Positions 7,558 through 15,715 of a stretch of DNA of 64,000 nucleotides are shown here, one piece after another. Source of the DNA: Paludibacteraceae bacterium (lineage in GTDB: Bacteria; Bacteroidota; Bacteroidia; Bacteroidales; Paludibacteraceae); NCBI GenBank assembly GCA_024405855.1, contig JAKSNZ010000002.1, forward strand, positions 1 through 64,000, in the 5' to 3' direction. Each line of letters begins with the position of its first letter. Position 1 is the first letter of the stretch. The notes beneath the pieces were generated by a model. It was not told where the DNA came from. It saw nothing but the letters and a program-made list of their open reading frames with translations, and did not search any database. The position numbers and the translations under genes are program-made.

Positions 7558-8796
7558 ATGAATTGGAAAGAACAAGCATTGGAGGCTTCAAGGAAGCTGA
7601 ATTTGGTGTCGGGCGACGTTATTAACAGTGTATTGCTTGATGTTGCTGATGCTGCTGAAGCATCAACAGCAGAGTTGCTTGCTGCAAATCAGAAGGATTT
7701 GGATAAAATGGATAGCAGCAATCCCCTATATGACCGTCTGCAGCTTACAGAGAAAAGAATTAAGGATATTGCGTCTGACATGCGCAAGGTGGCATCGTTG
7801 GATAGTCCGTTAAATAAAGTATTGGAAGAACGCACACTACCTAACGGTTTGCAACTTAAAAAACTTTCAGTTCCTTTTGGCGTGATAGGAATAATTTATG
7901 AGGCACGTCCAAATGTAAGTTTTGATGTATTCTCGCTTTGTCTGAAAAGTGGTAATGTATGCGTTTTGAAGGGAGGGACAGATGCGTACAATTCCAATCT
8001 TGCAATTGTAACCCTTATCAAAAGTGTCCTTGTAAAACATGGTTTGGATGAGAATACAGTTCATTTGATGCCTGCCGGCAGAGAGGCGACTGCTGAGTTG
8101 ATGGATGCGGTAGGTTATGTTGATTTGATAATCCCAAGAGGTGGAGCAGGTCTGATAAAATTTGTAAGGGATAACGCAAAGGTTCCCGTAATTGAGACAG
8201 GAGCCGGTGTTGTGCATGCCTATTTTGACGCCGATGCTGACATTCAGAAAGGAATTGCAATAATTGCAAATGCAAAAACCCGCCGTGTAAGTGTATGTAA
8301 CGCACTTGACACCTTAATTATCAATTCAAAACGCCTACAAGACCTTCCTGAAATCTGCAAACCTCTTGCTGAAAAGAACGTGGTTATTGAGGCCGATTCA
8401 AAGGCATTTACATTCCTTGTTGGAAAATATCCTGATACATTGCTTGAAAAAGCAACTGAAAACACCTTTGGAAAGGAGTTTATGGATTACCGTATGGGAC
8501 TTAAAACGGTTGATTCCCTTGACGGTGCATTGAGACATATAGCAACATTCAGTTCAAAGCATAGTGAGTGCATTATTACAGAGAATGCTGAGGCTGCCGC
8601 CCGATTCCAAAAAGAGGTGGATGCCGCTTGTGTTTATGTAAACGCTCCAACAAGTTTTACTGACGGAGCCCAATTTGGTATGGGGGCAGAGATAGGCATC
8701 AGCACGCAAAAACTACATGCCCGTGGCCCAATGGCATTGCCTGAACTAACCACATACAAGTGGTTGATAAACGGCAACGGACAAACTAGGGGATAA
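7558..8796 (+). CDS. proA: Gamma-glutamyl phosphate reductase (glutamate-5-semialdehyde dehydrogenase)
   Basis: ProA reduces gamma-glutamyl phosphate to glutamate-5-semialdehyde with NADPH, the second proline step. The 412-residue length is typical. The aldehyde-dehydrogenase fold is marked by [17 protein letters not shown] (about 105-121), [23 protein letters not shown] and the catalytic Cys in [13 protein letters not shown] (about residue 246). The end has the family's [24 protein letters not shown]. It follows proB in the same direction. proC is present on the other strand at 19896-20693, so the window holds the whole proline route from glutamate. Confidence 0.97.
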   Translation: MNWKEQALEASRKLNLVSGDVINSVLLDVADAAEASTAELLAANQKDLDKMDSSNPLYDRLQLTEKRIKDIASDMRKVASLDSPLNKVLEERTLPNGLQLKKLSVPFGVIGIIYEARPNVSFDVFSLCLKSGNVCVLKGGTDAYNSNLAIVTLIKSVLVKHGLDENTVHLMPAGREATAELMDAVGYVDLIIPRGGAGLIKFVRDNAKVPVIETGAGVVHAYFDADADIQKGIAIIANAKTRRVSVCNALDTLIINSKRLQDLPEICKPLAEKNVVIEADSKAFTFLVGKYPDTLLEKATENTFGKEFMDYRMGLKTVDSLDGALRHIATFSSKHSECIITENAEAAARFQKEVDAACVYVNAPTSFTDGAQFGMGAEIGISTQKLHARGPMALPELTTYKWLINGNGQTRG

Positions 8797-8816
8797 TACC
8801 CAAAACTATCGGTCAA

Positions 8817-10907
8817 ATGGAGCAAATCAGTCAATATATAACTCTCCCGTTGACAGACCCGGTACTTATATTCTCATTAGTACTGCTCTTCATTCTGTTT
8901 GCACCACTTATATTTGACAAACTTCATATCCCTCACATTGTAGGTCTTATTCTTGCAGGTGTGATATTTGGTCCGAACGGCATAGGCTTGCTTGACAATG
9001 ACAGCAGTTTCCATCTTTTCGGACAAGTGGGAATGCTATACATTATGTTTATTGCCGGTGTGGATATGGATATGAATGACTTTAACCATAACCGCAATAA
9101 AAGCATAGTGTTTGGACTGTACACATTCATTATTCCAATGATTCTTGGAATTGTTACAGGTATTTATCTTCTACGGTTCTCTCTTCCTTCATCAATAGTG
9201 CTTGCAAGTATGTTTGCTTCAAACACTCTTTTGGCTTATCCAATTGTAACCAGATATGGTGTAAGCGATAACAGGTCTGTTCCTATAACTGTAGGAGCCA
9301 CAATGATATCAATGTTGTTGTCTTTGCTTACACTTGCCGTAGTGCTTGAAGTGGTTAAGGGCGATATGACATATATGTTCTGGCTGAAGTTTATGGCATC
9401 ACTTGTACTATATGGATTCATTGTGATGTGGGTGTTCCCTGCTTTGGCAAGATGGTTCTTCAAACACTACGCTGACAATATTCTGCAATATATATTTGTG
9501 CTTGCTCTTGTGCTGTTATCCTCATTTCTTGCTCATTTGGCAGGTGTCGAATATATTATAGGTGCTTTTCTTGCAGGTATCTCACTGAACAGACTTATTC
9601 CAAAACGTTCTCCGCTTATGAACAGAATAAATTTTGTAGGTAATGCAATCTTTATTCCGTTCTTCCTTATAAGTGTAGGTATGATTGTAAACCTAAGAAT
9701 GATTTTCAGCGGTTATGAGACCATTTTAATTGCCCTGGTTATGACAATTATGGCTACGGTTTCAAAATATCTGGCGGCACAGGCAACACGTATAACCTAT
9801 AGGATGAGCAGAGCGGAAGGAGATATGATGTTTGGACTCAGCAATGCCAAAGCGGCGTATTCTTTGGCTGCTGTTATGTTGGGGTATAACACAATTGTAG
9901 GAATTTCTGCATCGGGGAGTCCTATAAGGCTTTTAACGGAAGAGGTGCTTAACGGAACTGTTATAATGATATTGATTACCTGTATAATAAGTTCTGTTGT
10001 TACTGAAAATGCTTCAAAAAGGATTGCGGTGGCTGAGGATGCCGTAAAAAGCAGGAAATCTGACTATAGACCTGAAAAGCGTATACTGATTCCTGTGTCA
10101 AATAATGAGAAACTTGAAAAGTTGATGGAACTTGCAGTTATTCTTAATGACAGTAAGTACAAACAGCCTATGTATGCACTTAATGTGGTTGATTATAACA
10201 GCGTTGATGATAAATCTTCAGCAGGTAGTGACAAGTTGCTTGAACGTGCCGCATATCTTGGTGCGTCATCTGATAACAAGGTTAAGAAAATCAAACGATA
10301 TGACCTTAATGTAGCAAGCGGTATCATTAATGTGGTGCGAGAGAAAAATATCTCAGAAGTGGTTATGGGCATAAGTCCTAAGGTTACCATTGCAGACAAC
10401 TTCTTTGGAACGCTGACCGAAAAGATTCTTGACGGAGTAAACAGAATGATTTACATATTGTCATCATGTCAGCCGCTGGGAACAATACATAAGGTTGTTG
10501 TAGTGGCTCCTAAAGGGGCAGAGAATGAGAGCGGATTTTCTTTATGGTGTCAAAGCGTTATTACTATTGCATCACAAACAGGAGCGGATTTGGAGTTGCA
10601 TTGTACGTCTGATACATATCTTTCCTTTAAGAGAATTATGCGTAGAGGCCAGGTAAAATTCAATGCTACATTTGTTGAAAGCAGCGAGTTCTCCATTCAG
10701 GAATTTGTAAAGGTATTGGAACCCAATGACCTTTTAATTGCCGTTTTGGCTCGTAGGCATAGTTTGTCATATACCCCTGCTCTTGAAAGCACTATTCCAT
10801 ATTTAGTGGAGAATGTTAAGGAGAATAACTTTATTGTGCTATTTCCTGAACAGTTTAAGGAAGGCGAAATTGATAGGGTTCAAAGTACTGTAACAAAAAT
10901 TATATAA
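8817..10907 (+). CDS. CPA2-family cation:proton antiporter with C-terminal stress-protein domain
   Basis: The 696-residue protein has an N-terminal membrane domain (about residues 1-410, roughly 12 helices) of the Na+/H+ exchanger type, with PHIVGLILAGVIFGPNGIGLL near residue 40 and GVEYIIGAFLAGISLNRLIPK near 250. The cytoplasmic tail (about 420-690) has a UspA-like fold pattern (RILIPVSNNEKLEKLMELAVIL). Such proteins exchange Na+ or K+ for protons and control pH and ion balance. The start ATG 8817 is 20 bp after proA, with no obvious promoter between, so it may be read through from proBA. The ion is not predictable here. A second domain of about 130 residues follows the first UspA-like segment and may be a divergent duplicate. 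Confidence 0.9.
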   Translation: MEQISQYITLPLTDPVLIFSLVLLFILFAPLIFDKLHIPHIVGLILAGVIFGPNGIGLLDNDSSFHLFGQVGMLYIMFIAGVDMDMNDFNHNRNKSIVFGLYTFIIPMILGIVTGIYLLRFSLPSSIVLASMFASNTLLAYPIVTRYGVSDNRSVPITVGATMISMLLSLLTLAVVLEVVKGDMTYMFWLKFMASLVLYGFIVMWVFPALARWFFKHYADNILQYIFVLALVLLSSFLAHLAGVEYIIGAFLAGISLNRLIPKRSPLMNRINFVGNAIFIPFFLISVGMIVNLRMIFSGYETILIALVMTIMATVSKYLAAQATRITYRMSRAEGDMMFGLSNAKAAYSLAAVMLGYNTIVGISASGSPIRLLTEEVLNGTVIMILITCIISSVVTENASKRIAVAEDAVKSRKSDYRPEKRILIPVSNNEKLEKLMELAVILNDSKYKQPMYALNVVDYNSVDDKSSAGSDKLLERAAYLGASSDNKVKKIKRYDLNVASGIINVVREKNISEVVMGISPKVTIADNFFGTLTEKILDGVNRMIYILSSCQPLGTIHKVVVVAPKGAENESGFSLWCQSVITIASQTGADLELHCTSDTYLSFKRIMRRGQVKFNATFVESSEFSIQEFVKVLEPNDLLIAVLARRHSLSYTPALESTIPYLVENVKENNFIVLFPEQFKEGEIDRVQSTVTKII

Positions 10908-10946
10908 AGTTTGGCTGTTTAAGGTGTAGTAGTTGAAAGTTTTTTT

Positions 10947-10955
10947 GTACTTTTG
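10947..10955 (+). promoter_or_regulatory. -7 element of the Ser/Ala-rich lipoprotein gene
   Basis: TActTTTGC matches the Bacteroidota -7 consensus and lies 44 bp before the ATG. No good TTTG is seen at 19-21 bp upstream. Confidence 0.6.
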
Positions 10956-10999
10956 CAATCTATAAAAATTCTATTTATTAACTATAAAAATTATTTAAA

Positions 11000-11587
11000 A
11001 TGAAGGCAAAATTTATTTCTATTGCTCTATGTGCAATATTTGCATTGGCAATGACAGGTTGTAAGTCAAGCAGCTCATCTTCTACATCAAGTGCTGCTTC
11101 TTCTAATTCAAGTATTTCAAGCACAGTAGCTTCAATGCTTGGAGTTCAGTCTGCAACAGCAACATCTGCTGCAAAACAGGCAGGTTCAACAGCAGGTTCA
11201 TCACTGATTAACCTGTACAATAACTATAAGTCTGCCGGCAAGCTTGATTTTTCAAATACAAGTAATTTACTTAACATTGCCACTCTTGCCACAAGTGTAG
11301 CAACAATAAAGGATAATGCCAAGGATAAGGAGTTTTATAAGGAATTTGCAGGTGGTATGATTCAAAGTGCATTGGGGTTGGTTAATACTTCAAATGTTGA
11401 CAATACAATATCCGCTCTGTCTAACATTGATTTGAACTCGTTGACATCAGCAGCCACATCAGCCGCTACATCAGCAGCCACATCTGCAATAACTTCTGCA
11501 GCAGGAAAGGTTAATACTGCAACTTCAGATGTCAGTTCCGCTGCTGTTTCAGCGTTGTCAACTTTACTTGGCTCTCTTGGCAAGTAA
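11000..11587 (+). CDS. Small Ser/Ala-rich lipoprotein of unknown function
   Basis: The 195-residue protein has a lipoprotein signal (lipobox LAMTGC, lipidated Cys at about residue 20) followed by a Ser-rich linker (KSSSSSSTSSAASSNSS). A central part with NLYNNYKSAGKLDF and DNAKDKEFYKEFAGGM looks folded and helical. Near residues 150-170 a TSAA(A/T) unit repeats about four times (codons of the type ACATCAGCAGCC), so slippage may vary its length. I do not recognise a family with certainty. It is monocistronic, with its own -7 box and terminator. The lack of a +2 Asp gives no sorting clue for Bacteroidota. Confidence 0.8.
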   Translation: MKAKFISIALCAIFALAMTGCKSSSSSSTSSAASSNSSISSTVASMLGVQSATATSAAKQAGSTAGSSLINLYNNYKSAGKLDFSNTSNLLNIATLATSVATIKDNAKDKEFYKEFAGGMIQSALGLVNTSNVDNTISALSNIDLNSLTSAATSAATSAATSAITSAAGKVNTATSDVSSAAVSALSTLLGSLGK

Positions 11588-11606
11588 TAAGTTATAGAAA
11601 ATGCAT

Positions 11607-11643
11607 AAAAAGTAGGATAATCTTTGGTTATTCTACTTTTTTT
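11607..11643 (+). terminator. Intrinsic terminator after the lipoprotein gene
   Basis: A 14-bp stem (11607-11620 with 11628-11641, one G-T wobble) with a 7-nt loop ends in a T-run. The loop contains the TTTG -33 element of the argR promoter, so terminator and promoter are physically interleaved. Confidence 0.85.
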
Positions 11644-11655
11644 GTATAAATTTGC
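11623..11655 (+). promoter_or_regulatory. argR promoter
   Basis: TTTG at 11623-11626, a 20-bp spacer and TAaaTTTGC at 11647-11655 match the Bacteroidota promoter. The transcription start should be near 11661, about 34 nt before argR ATG 11695, putting the ARG box at 11675-11688 in the 5' leader. Confidence 0.8.
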
Positions 11656-11674
11656 ATGATTTTTGCAGAAAAAC

Positions 11675-11688
11675 TGAATATTTATTCA
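11675..11688. promoter_or_regulatory. Predicted ArgR operator (ARG box)
   Basis: TGAATATTTATTCA is a perfect 5-4-5 palindrome matching the core of the classical ARG box (TGAAT-WWWW-ATTCA). It lies between the predicted transcription start and the argR ATG, 6 bp before it, which fits autorepression and control of the downstream arg genes. The consensus comes from other phyla; its use here is inferred. Confidence 0.65.
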
Positions 11689-11694
11689 AAAATT

Positions 11695-12150
11695 ATGAAA
11701 AACAAGAGCGATAGGATAAAGTTTATCAGACAGATTTGCATTGACAATTATGTCTCAAGTCAGGAGGAATTGCTGGAGATTCTCAGAAAGAACGGCTACA
11801 ATCTGACTCAGGCAACGTTGTCAAGGGATTTGAAGAGACTTAAAATATCAAAGACCCTGACTACTACCGGTGAATACCGCTATGTGGTGCCAATAAACAG
11901 TTTCTCAGCATCGGTGCCGGCAGACCCTAAATTGATAGGGGTCAATTCTCTTGAGTTCTCAGGACCTTTTGCAGTTATAAAAACAAAATCGGGCTATGCC
12001 GCCGCCATTGCTTCAGAAATAGACAGGGATTCCACAAATGCCATTCTTGGTACAATTGCCGGTGATGACACCATTCTTGTTATTCCAAGGGAAGGTTTTT
12101 CAAGAGATGAGTTGACAATGATTATTACAAAACTAATAGAGAAGTCTTGA
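11695..12150 (+). CDS. argR: Arginine repressor
   Basis: ArgR is a hexameric repressor that binds ARG boxes when arginine is high. The 151-residue product starts MKNKSDRIKFIRQ and has an N-terminal winged helix (about 1-70, with SSQEELLEILRKNGYNLTQATLSRDLKRL) and a C-terminal oligomerisation/arginine-binding domain (about 80-150, including GYAAAIASEIDR and GTIAGDDTILVI, where the Asp pair contacts arginine). The frame opens further upstream at 11656, but that extension would run through the ARG box and lacks homology, so ATG 11695 is chosen. The gene begins the argR-GNAT-argG-argC run. Confidence 0.96.
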   Translation: MKNKSDRIKFIRQICIDNYVSSQEELLEILRKNGYNLTQATLSRDLKRLKISKTLTTTGEYRYVVPINSFSASVPADPKLIGVNSLEFSGPFAVIKTKSGYAAAIASEIDRDSTNAILGTIAGDDTILVIPREGFSRDELTMIITKLIEKS

Positions 12151-12169
12151 ACAGTTGTTCATTTTTGAA

Positions 12170-12802
12170 ATGGAAGCGTCAGATATAAAAATAGTGGTGG
12201 CTGATGAAAGTCATGTCAAATATGTTGATACAATTCTGTCAACAATTGCGGCTGCGGCTGCTGTAAGGGGAACGGGAATAGCAAAACGTAATCCGGAATA
12301 TGTAAAGCAGAAAATGCTTGAAGGTAAAGCGGTTATTGCTCTTTACGGAGAAGAGTTTGCAGGGTTCAGTTATATTGAGACTTGGGGAGGAAAACATTAT
12401 GTCACTACATCAGGTCTTATTGTTCCTGAAAAATTCAGAGGATTGGGCGTTGCCAAAAGAATTAAGCATGTTACATTCACTCTTGCACGCATGCGCTGGC
12501 CTGAAGCAAAGATTTTCAGTCTTACATCAGGAGCGGCTGTCATGAAATTGAATACGGAACATGGCTATATTCCGGTAACATTTGCCCAACTTACTGATGA
12601 TGAGTCATTTTGGAAAGGATGTGAGGGTTGTATAAACCATGATGTCCTCAAACGTACGGACAGAAGATACTGTGTATGTACAGGAATGCTCTATGACCCT
12701 CAACGTGAACGCAGTGTACGCGATGCTAACGAGGAGTTGGAAAAGGACCCTGAAGTGCTGAATATAATCAAGCAAAGATTCCCAAACGGATTTAATAATT
12801 AA
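12170..12802 (+). CDS. GNAT acyltransferase, probable N-acyl-glutamate synthase (argA-type)
   Basis: The 210-residue product has a GNAT fold (GFSYIETWGGKHYVTTSGLIVPEKFRGLGVAKRI at about 68-101, with the acyl-CoA loop RGLGVA) and a C-terminal extension with Cys residues (GCEGCINHD, YCVCTGMLYDP). In Bacteroidota this gene sits between argR and argG. As I recall, its Bacteroides thetaiotaomicron counterpart supplies the first arginine step, making N-succinyl- or N-acetyl-glutamate in place of a classical ArgA. Location and family agree with that here. The open frame includes a TTG at 12155, but ATG 12170 gives a cleaner N-terminus. It starts 19 bp after the argR stop. Confidence 0.85.
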   Translation: MEASDIKIVVADESHVKYVDTILSTIAAAAAVRGTGIAKRNPEYVKQKMLEGKAVIALYGEEFAGFSYIETWGGKHYVTTSGLIVPEKFRGLGVAKRIKHVTFTLARMRWPEAKIFSLTSGAAVMKLNTEHGYIPVTFAQLTDDESFWKGCEGCINHDVLKRTDRRYCVCTGMLYDPQRERSVRDANEELEKDPEVLNIIKQRFPNGFNN

Positions 12803-12818
12803 TAGTTTTATGGTAAGG

Positions 12819-12842
12819 AAGAGTTTGTATATATAAACTCTT
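12819..12842. promoter_or_regulatory. Palindrome upstream of argG
   Basis: AAGAGTTT at 12819-12826 and AAACTCTT at 12835-12842 form a perfect 8-bp inverted repeat with an AT-rich 8-bp centre (GTATATAT), ending 16 bp before the argG ATG. It could be an operator or an RNA hairpin that adjusts argG expression within the operon. It does not match the ARG-box core and no T-run follows, so it is not a standard terminator. Confidence 0.5.
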
Positions 12843-12858
12843 AAAAATTTAGAAAAAA

Positions 12859-14055
12859 ATGAAAAAAGTAGTTGTTGCTTTTAGTGGAGGTCTTGACACC
12901 TCTTACACCGTTATGTATCTTGCAAAAGAAAAAGGTTATGAAGTTTATGCGGCTTGTGCAAATACAGGCGGATTCAGTGCAGAACAGTTAAAGAAGAATG
13001 AAGAGAATGCCTATAAATTGGGTGCAAAGAAATATGTAACCCTTGACGTAACACAAGAGTACTATGACAAGAGTTTGAAGTATATGGTGTTTGGGAATGT
13101 GTTGCGTAATAATTGCTACCCTATCTCTGTAAGTTCCGAGCGTATTTTTCAAGCCATTGCAATTGCCAGATATGCAAATGAGATTGGTGCTTCTGCAATT
13201 GCCCATGGCTCAACAGGTGCAGGTAATGACCAAATCCGTTTTGATATGACATTCCTTGTAATGGCTCCTGGAGTGGAGATAATAACCCTTACAAGAGATG
13301 GTAACTTAAGTAGACAGGAGGAAGTTGATTACCTTAATAAAAACGGATTTTTTGCCGATTTCACCAAGTTAAAGTACTCTTATAACGTAGGAATTTGGGG
13401 TACATCAATATGTGGTGGAGAGATACTTGATTCAAAGCAAGGTTTGCCTGAATCTGCATATTTGAAGCACCCTACAAAAGAGGGTCCGGAAATATTGAAG
13501 TTAGGATTTGACAAAGGTGAACTTTGCAGTGTAAACGGAAAGGAATTTTCAGATAAAATTAAGGCAATTCAAGCGGTGGAGGAGATTGGTGCAGCATACG
13601 GCATTGGCAGAGATTGCCATGTAGGAGATACAATTATAGGCATTAAGGGTAGAGTAGGTTTTGAGGCTGCCGCCCCTATGCTTATCATTGGAGCACACAG
13701 ATTCCTTGAAAAATACACTCTTAGTAAATGGCAACAATATTGGAAAGACCAGGTATCAAATTGGTATGGAATGTTCCTGCATGAAAGCCAATATCTTGAA
13801 CCTGTTATGCCTGATATTGAGGCAATGCTTCAAAGTAGTCAGCGTAATGTAACGGGAGAAGTTACATTGGAATTACGTCCGTTAGGATTCCAGACAGTTG
13901 GAGTTGATTCTCCAAATGATTTGGTTAAGAATAAACTTGGTGAGTATGGTGAAACGGCTAAGGCTTGGAGTTCCGAAGATGCAAAAGGCTTTATTAAGGT
14001 AACTTCCACAGCACTGCGCGCATATTATCTTGCTCATCCGAATGAGAGACAATAA
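12859..14055 (+). CDS. argG: Argininosuccinate synthase
   Basis: ArgG joins citrulline and aspartate using ATP, the penultimate arginine step. The 398-residue product has the PP-loop SGGLDTS at residues 9-15, the citrulline/aspartate region AHGSTGAGNDQIRFD (about 115-129) and the C-terminal tail expected of the family. Length fits. It starts 56 bp after the GNAT gene, with a palindrome in between, and is followed one base later by argC. Confidence 0.97.
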   Translation: MKKVVVAFSGGLDTSYTVMYLAKEKGYEVYAACANTGGFSAEQLKKNEENAYKLGAKKYVTLDVTQEYYDKSLKYMVFGNVLRNNCYPISVSSERIFQAIAIARYANEIGASAIAHGSTGAGNDQIRFDMTFLVMAPGVEIITLTRDGNLSRQEEVDYLNKNGFFADFTKLKYSYNVGIWGTSICGGEILDSKQGLPESAYLKHPTKEGPEILKLGFDKGELCSVNGKEFSDKIKAIQAVEEIGAAYGIGRDCHVGDTIIGIKGRVGFEAAAPMLIIGAHRFLEKYTLSKWQQYWKDQVSNWYGMFLHESQYLEPVMPDIEAMLQSSQRNVTGEVTLELRPLGFQTVGVDSPNDLVKNKLGEYGETAKAWSSEDAKGFIKVTSTALRAYYLAHPNERQ

Positions 14056-14056
14056 T

Positions 14057-15019
14057 ATGATTAAAGTAGGAATTATAGGTGGTGCGGGTTATACCGCAGG
14101 AGAGTTGTTAAGAATACTTCTTAACCACCCTGATGTTGAAGTTAAGTTTGTTAACAGTAGCAGTAATGCCGGTAATAAACTATACTCTGTTCATGAAGGT
14201 CTGTTTGGAGAAACAGATATGGATTTTACCGATGAAATGGACTTAAATTCCATAGATGTGGTATTTATGTGTTCAGGTCATGGCAAAAGCACAGAGTTTT
14301 GGGCAGAACATAAAAAACCGGAGTCTCTTAGAGTAATAGATTTGGCTCAAGATTATAGGAATGAAAGCAACGGGTATGTTTATGGATTACCTGAAATAAA
14401 CAGGGAACGCATAAAGAATTGCACATTGCTTGCAAATCCAGGTTGTTTTGCAACTGCAATCCAACTTGGTCTATTGCCTCTTGCCGCTAACGGGTTGCTT
14501 GACGCTGAAGTGCAGACCACAGGTATCACAGGTTCTACAGGTGCAGGCGTAAAACCTGGTGCCACAACACATTTCAGTTGGAGGAATAATAATTTGTCTG
14601 TTTATAAGGCATTTGAGCATCAACATCTTATAGAGATAAACCAGACGATGCACAAACTTCAGCCAAACTTTGACAAATCAATTAATTTTATTCCTTTCAG
14701 GGGTGATTTTGCAAGGGGAATATTTATAGCGTCATATTTGGATAGCAAGTTAGGTGAAGAGGATGCAGTGAAACTCTATAAGGAGTTCTACAAGGATGCA
14801 GCATTTACATTTGTTATGGATGAGAATCCTGATATGAAGCAAGTGGTCAATACAAATAAGGCAATAGTCCATGTAGAAAAACATGGGGGAAAACTGCTTG
14901 TTTTGTCAGTGATAGACAATTTGCTTAAGGGTGCATCGGGGCAAGCGGTTCAAAATATGAACTTAATGTTTGGATTAGATGAAACAACGGGGCTAAAACT
15001 TAAGAGTTCAGCGTTTTAA
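14057..15019 (+). CDS. argC: N-acetyl(succinyl)-gamma-glutamyl-phosphate reductase
   Basis: ArgC reduces the acyl-glutamyl phosphate to the semialdehyde. The 320-residue product starts MIKVGIIGGAGYTAGELLRILLNHP (Rossmann NADP site at about 6-15) and has the catalytic Cys in LLANPGCFATA (about residue 134). The long frame begins at a TTG inside argG (14030), but ATG 14057 directly after the argG stop is clearly right. In this phylum the acyl group may be succinyl rather than acetyl. The 3' end overlaps the 3' end of the sirtuin gene on the other strand by 20 bp. Confidence 0.97.
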   Translation: MIKVGIIGGAGYTAGELLRILLNHPDVEVKFVNSSSNAGNKLYSVHEGLFGETDMDFTDEMDLNSIDVVFMCSGHGKSTEFWAEHKKPESLRVIDLAQDYRNESNGYVYGLPEINRERIKNCTLLANPGCFATAIQLGLLPLAANGLLDAEVQTTGITGSTGAGVKPGATTHFSWRNNNLSVYKAFEHQHLIEINQTMHKLQPNFDKSINFIPFRGDFARGIFIASYLDSKLGEEDAVKLYKEFYKDAAFTFVMDENPDMKQVVNTNKAIVHVEKHGGKLLVLSVIDNLLKGASGQAVQNMNLMFGLDETTGLKLKSSAF

Positions 15020-15710
15020 TCAGTGTCTCCACTAATTCCGGTACGCCTTCTGCTGCCCGTTTCCTAATAAAGGTGAAAGGCTCGCCAACTCCCGTTAAAT
15101 CCGGGTTGCCAGGGTCCACTAAGTATACAGGTACACCCTGCCGTACATACTGAAGAAGTGATGCGGCGGGGTAAACTTTTAATGAGGTGCCTACAACTAT
15201 AAAAATATCTGCTGAGTGGGTAATCTCTATGGCTTTTGCAAGATTAGGCACGCTTTCTCCAAAGAAAACAATAAATGGTCTAAGTAGTGAACCATCAGAA
15301 TGGCGGGCGTCATACTCCTGTTTCCATCCATTTATAGGCACCGTTGCTGTTTCATCATCACTACTGCGTAGTTTCATAAGTTCTCCATGCAAATGGGTGA
15401 TATCAGTGCTTCCTGCACGTTCATGTAGATTATCAACATTTTGAGTAATGACTTTAACAGGAAAATATTTTTCAAGTTTGGCAATTGCAGTATGGGCGGC
15501 GTTAGGTTCTTTTGTCAGCAACTCTTTGCGGCGTTCATTATAAAAATCAATCACCCCTTTTCTGTTCCAAATCATGGCTTCAGCAGTGCAAACCTCCTCT
15601 ACACTATGGTTGCACCATAGTCCGTCGCTGTCTCTGAATGTTGCAATGCCACTGTCAGCAGAAACTCCTGCTCCTGTAAAGACCACAATGTTCGGTAATC
15701 TTTTTTCCAT
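15000..15710 (-). CDS. Sir2-family NAD-dependent deacylase lacking the zinc Cys
   Basis: Sirtuins remove acyl groups from lysine using NAD+. The 236-residue protein keeps the catalytic core: GAGVSADSGIATFRD at 13-27 (NAD loop), TQNVDNLHERAG (about 89-100), the general-base His in HLHGE (about 108) and VVGTSLKVYPAA (about 192). The stretch that normally has two Cys pairs for zinc (after LHGE, about 110-145) contains no Cys, so this is a zinc-less sirtuin, a type I recall in other Bacteroidota. It is inserted against the arg genes, and its end overlaps argC. It starts 5 bp after the flippase-like gene ends on the same strand, so the two are probably co-transcribed. Confidence 0.9.
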   Translation of the reverse strand: MEKRLPNIVVFTGAGVSADSGIATFRDSDGLWCNHSVEEVCTAEAMIWNRKGVIDFYNERRKELLTKEPNAAHTAIAKLEKYFPVKVITQNVDNLHERAGSTDITHLHGELMKLRSSDDETATVPINGWKQEYDARHSDGSLLRPFIVFFGESVPNLAKAIEITHSADIFIVVGTSLKVYPAASLLQYVRQGVPVYLVDPGNPDLTGVGEPFTFIRKRAAEGVPELVETLIKTLNS

Positions 15711-15715
15711 AGTTA

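Noticed and set aside
8244-8465. Long open frames opposite proA, the A2M gene and the CHU_C gene
   Set aside because: They are antisense frames of real genes without homology, promoters or sensible composition.
12819-12858. Riboswitch or attenuator before argG
   Set aside because: The gap is only 56 bp with a simple palindrome, too short for a known riboswitch, and no leader peptide is seen.
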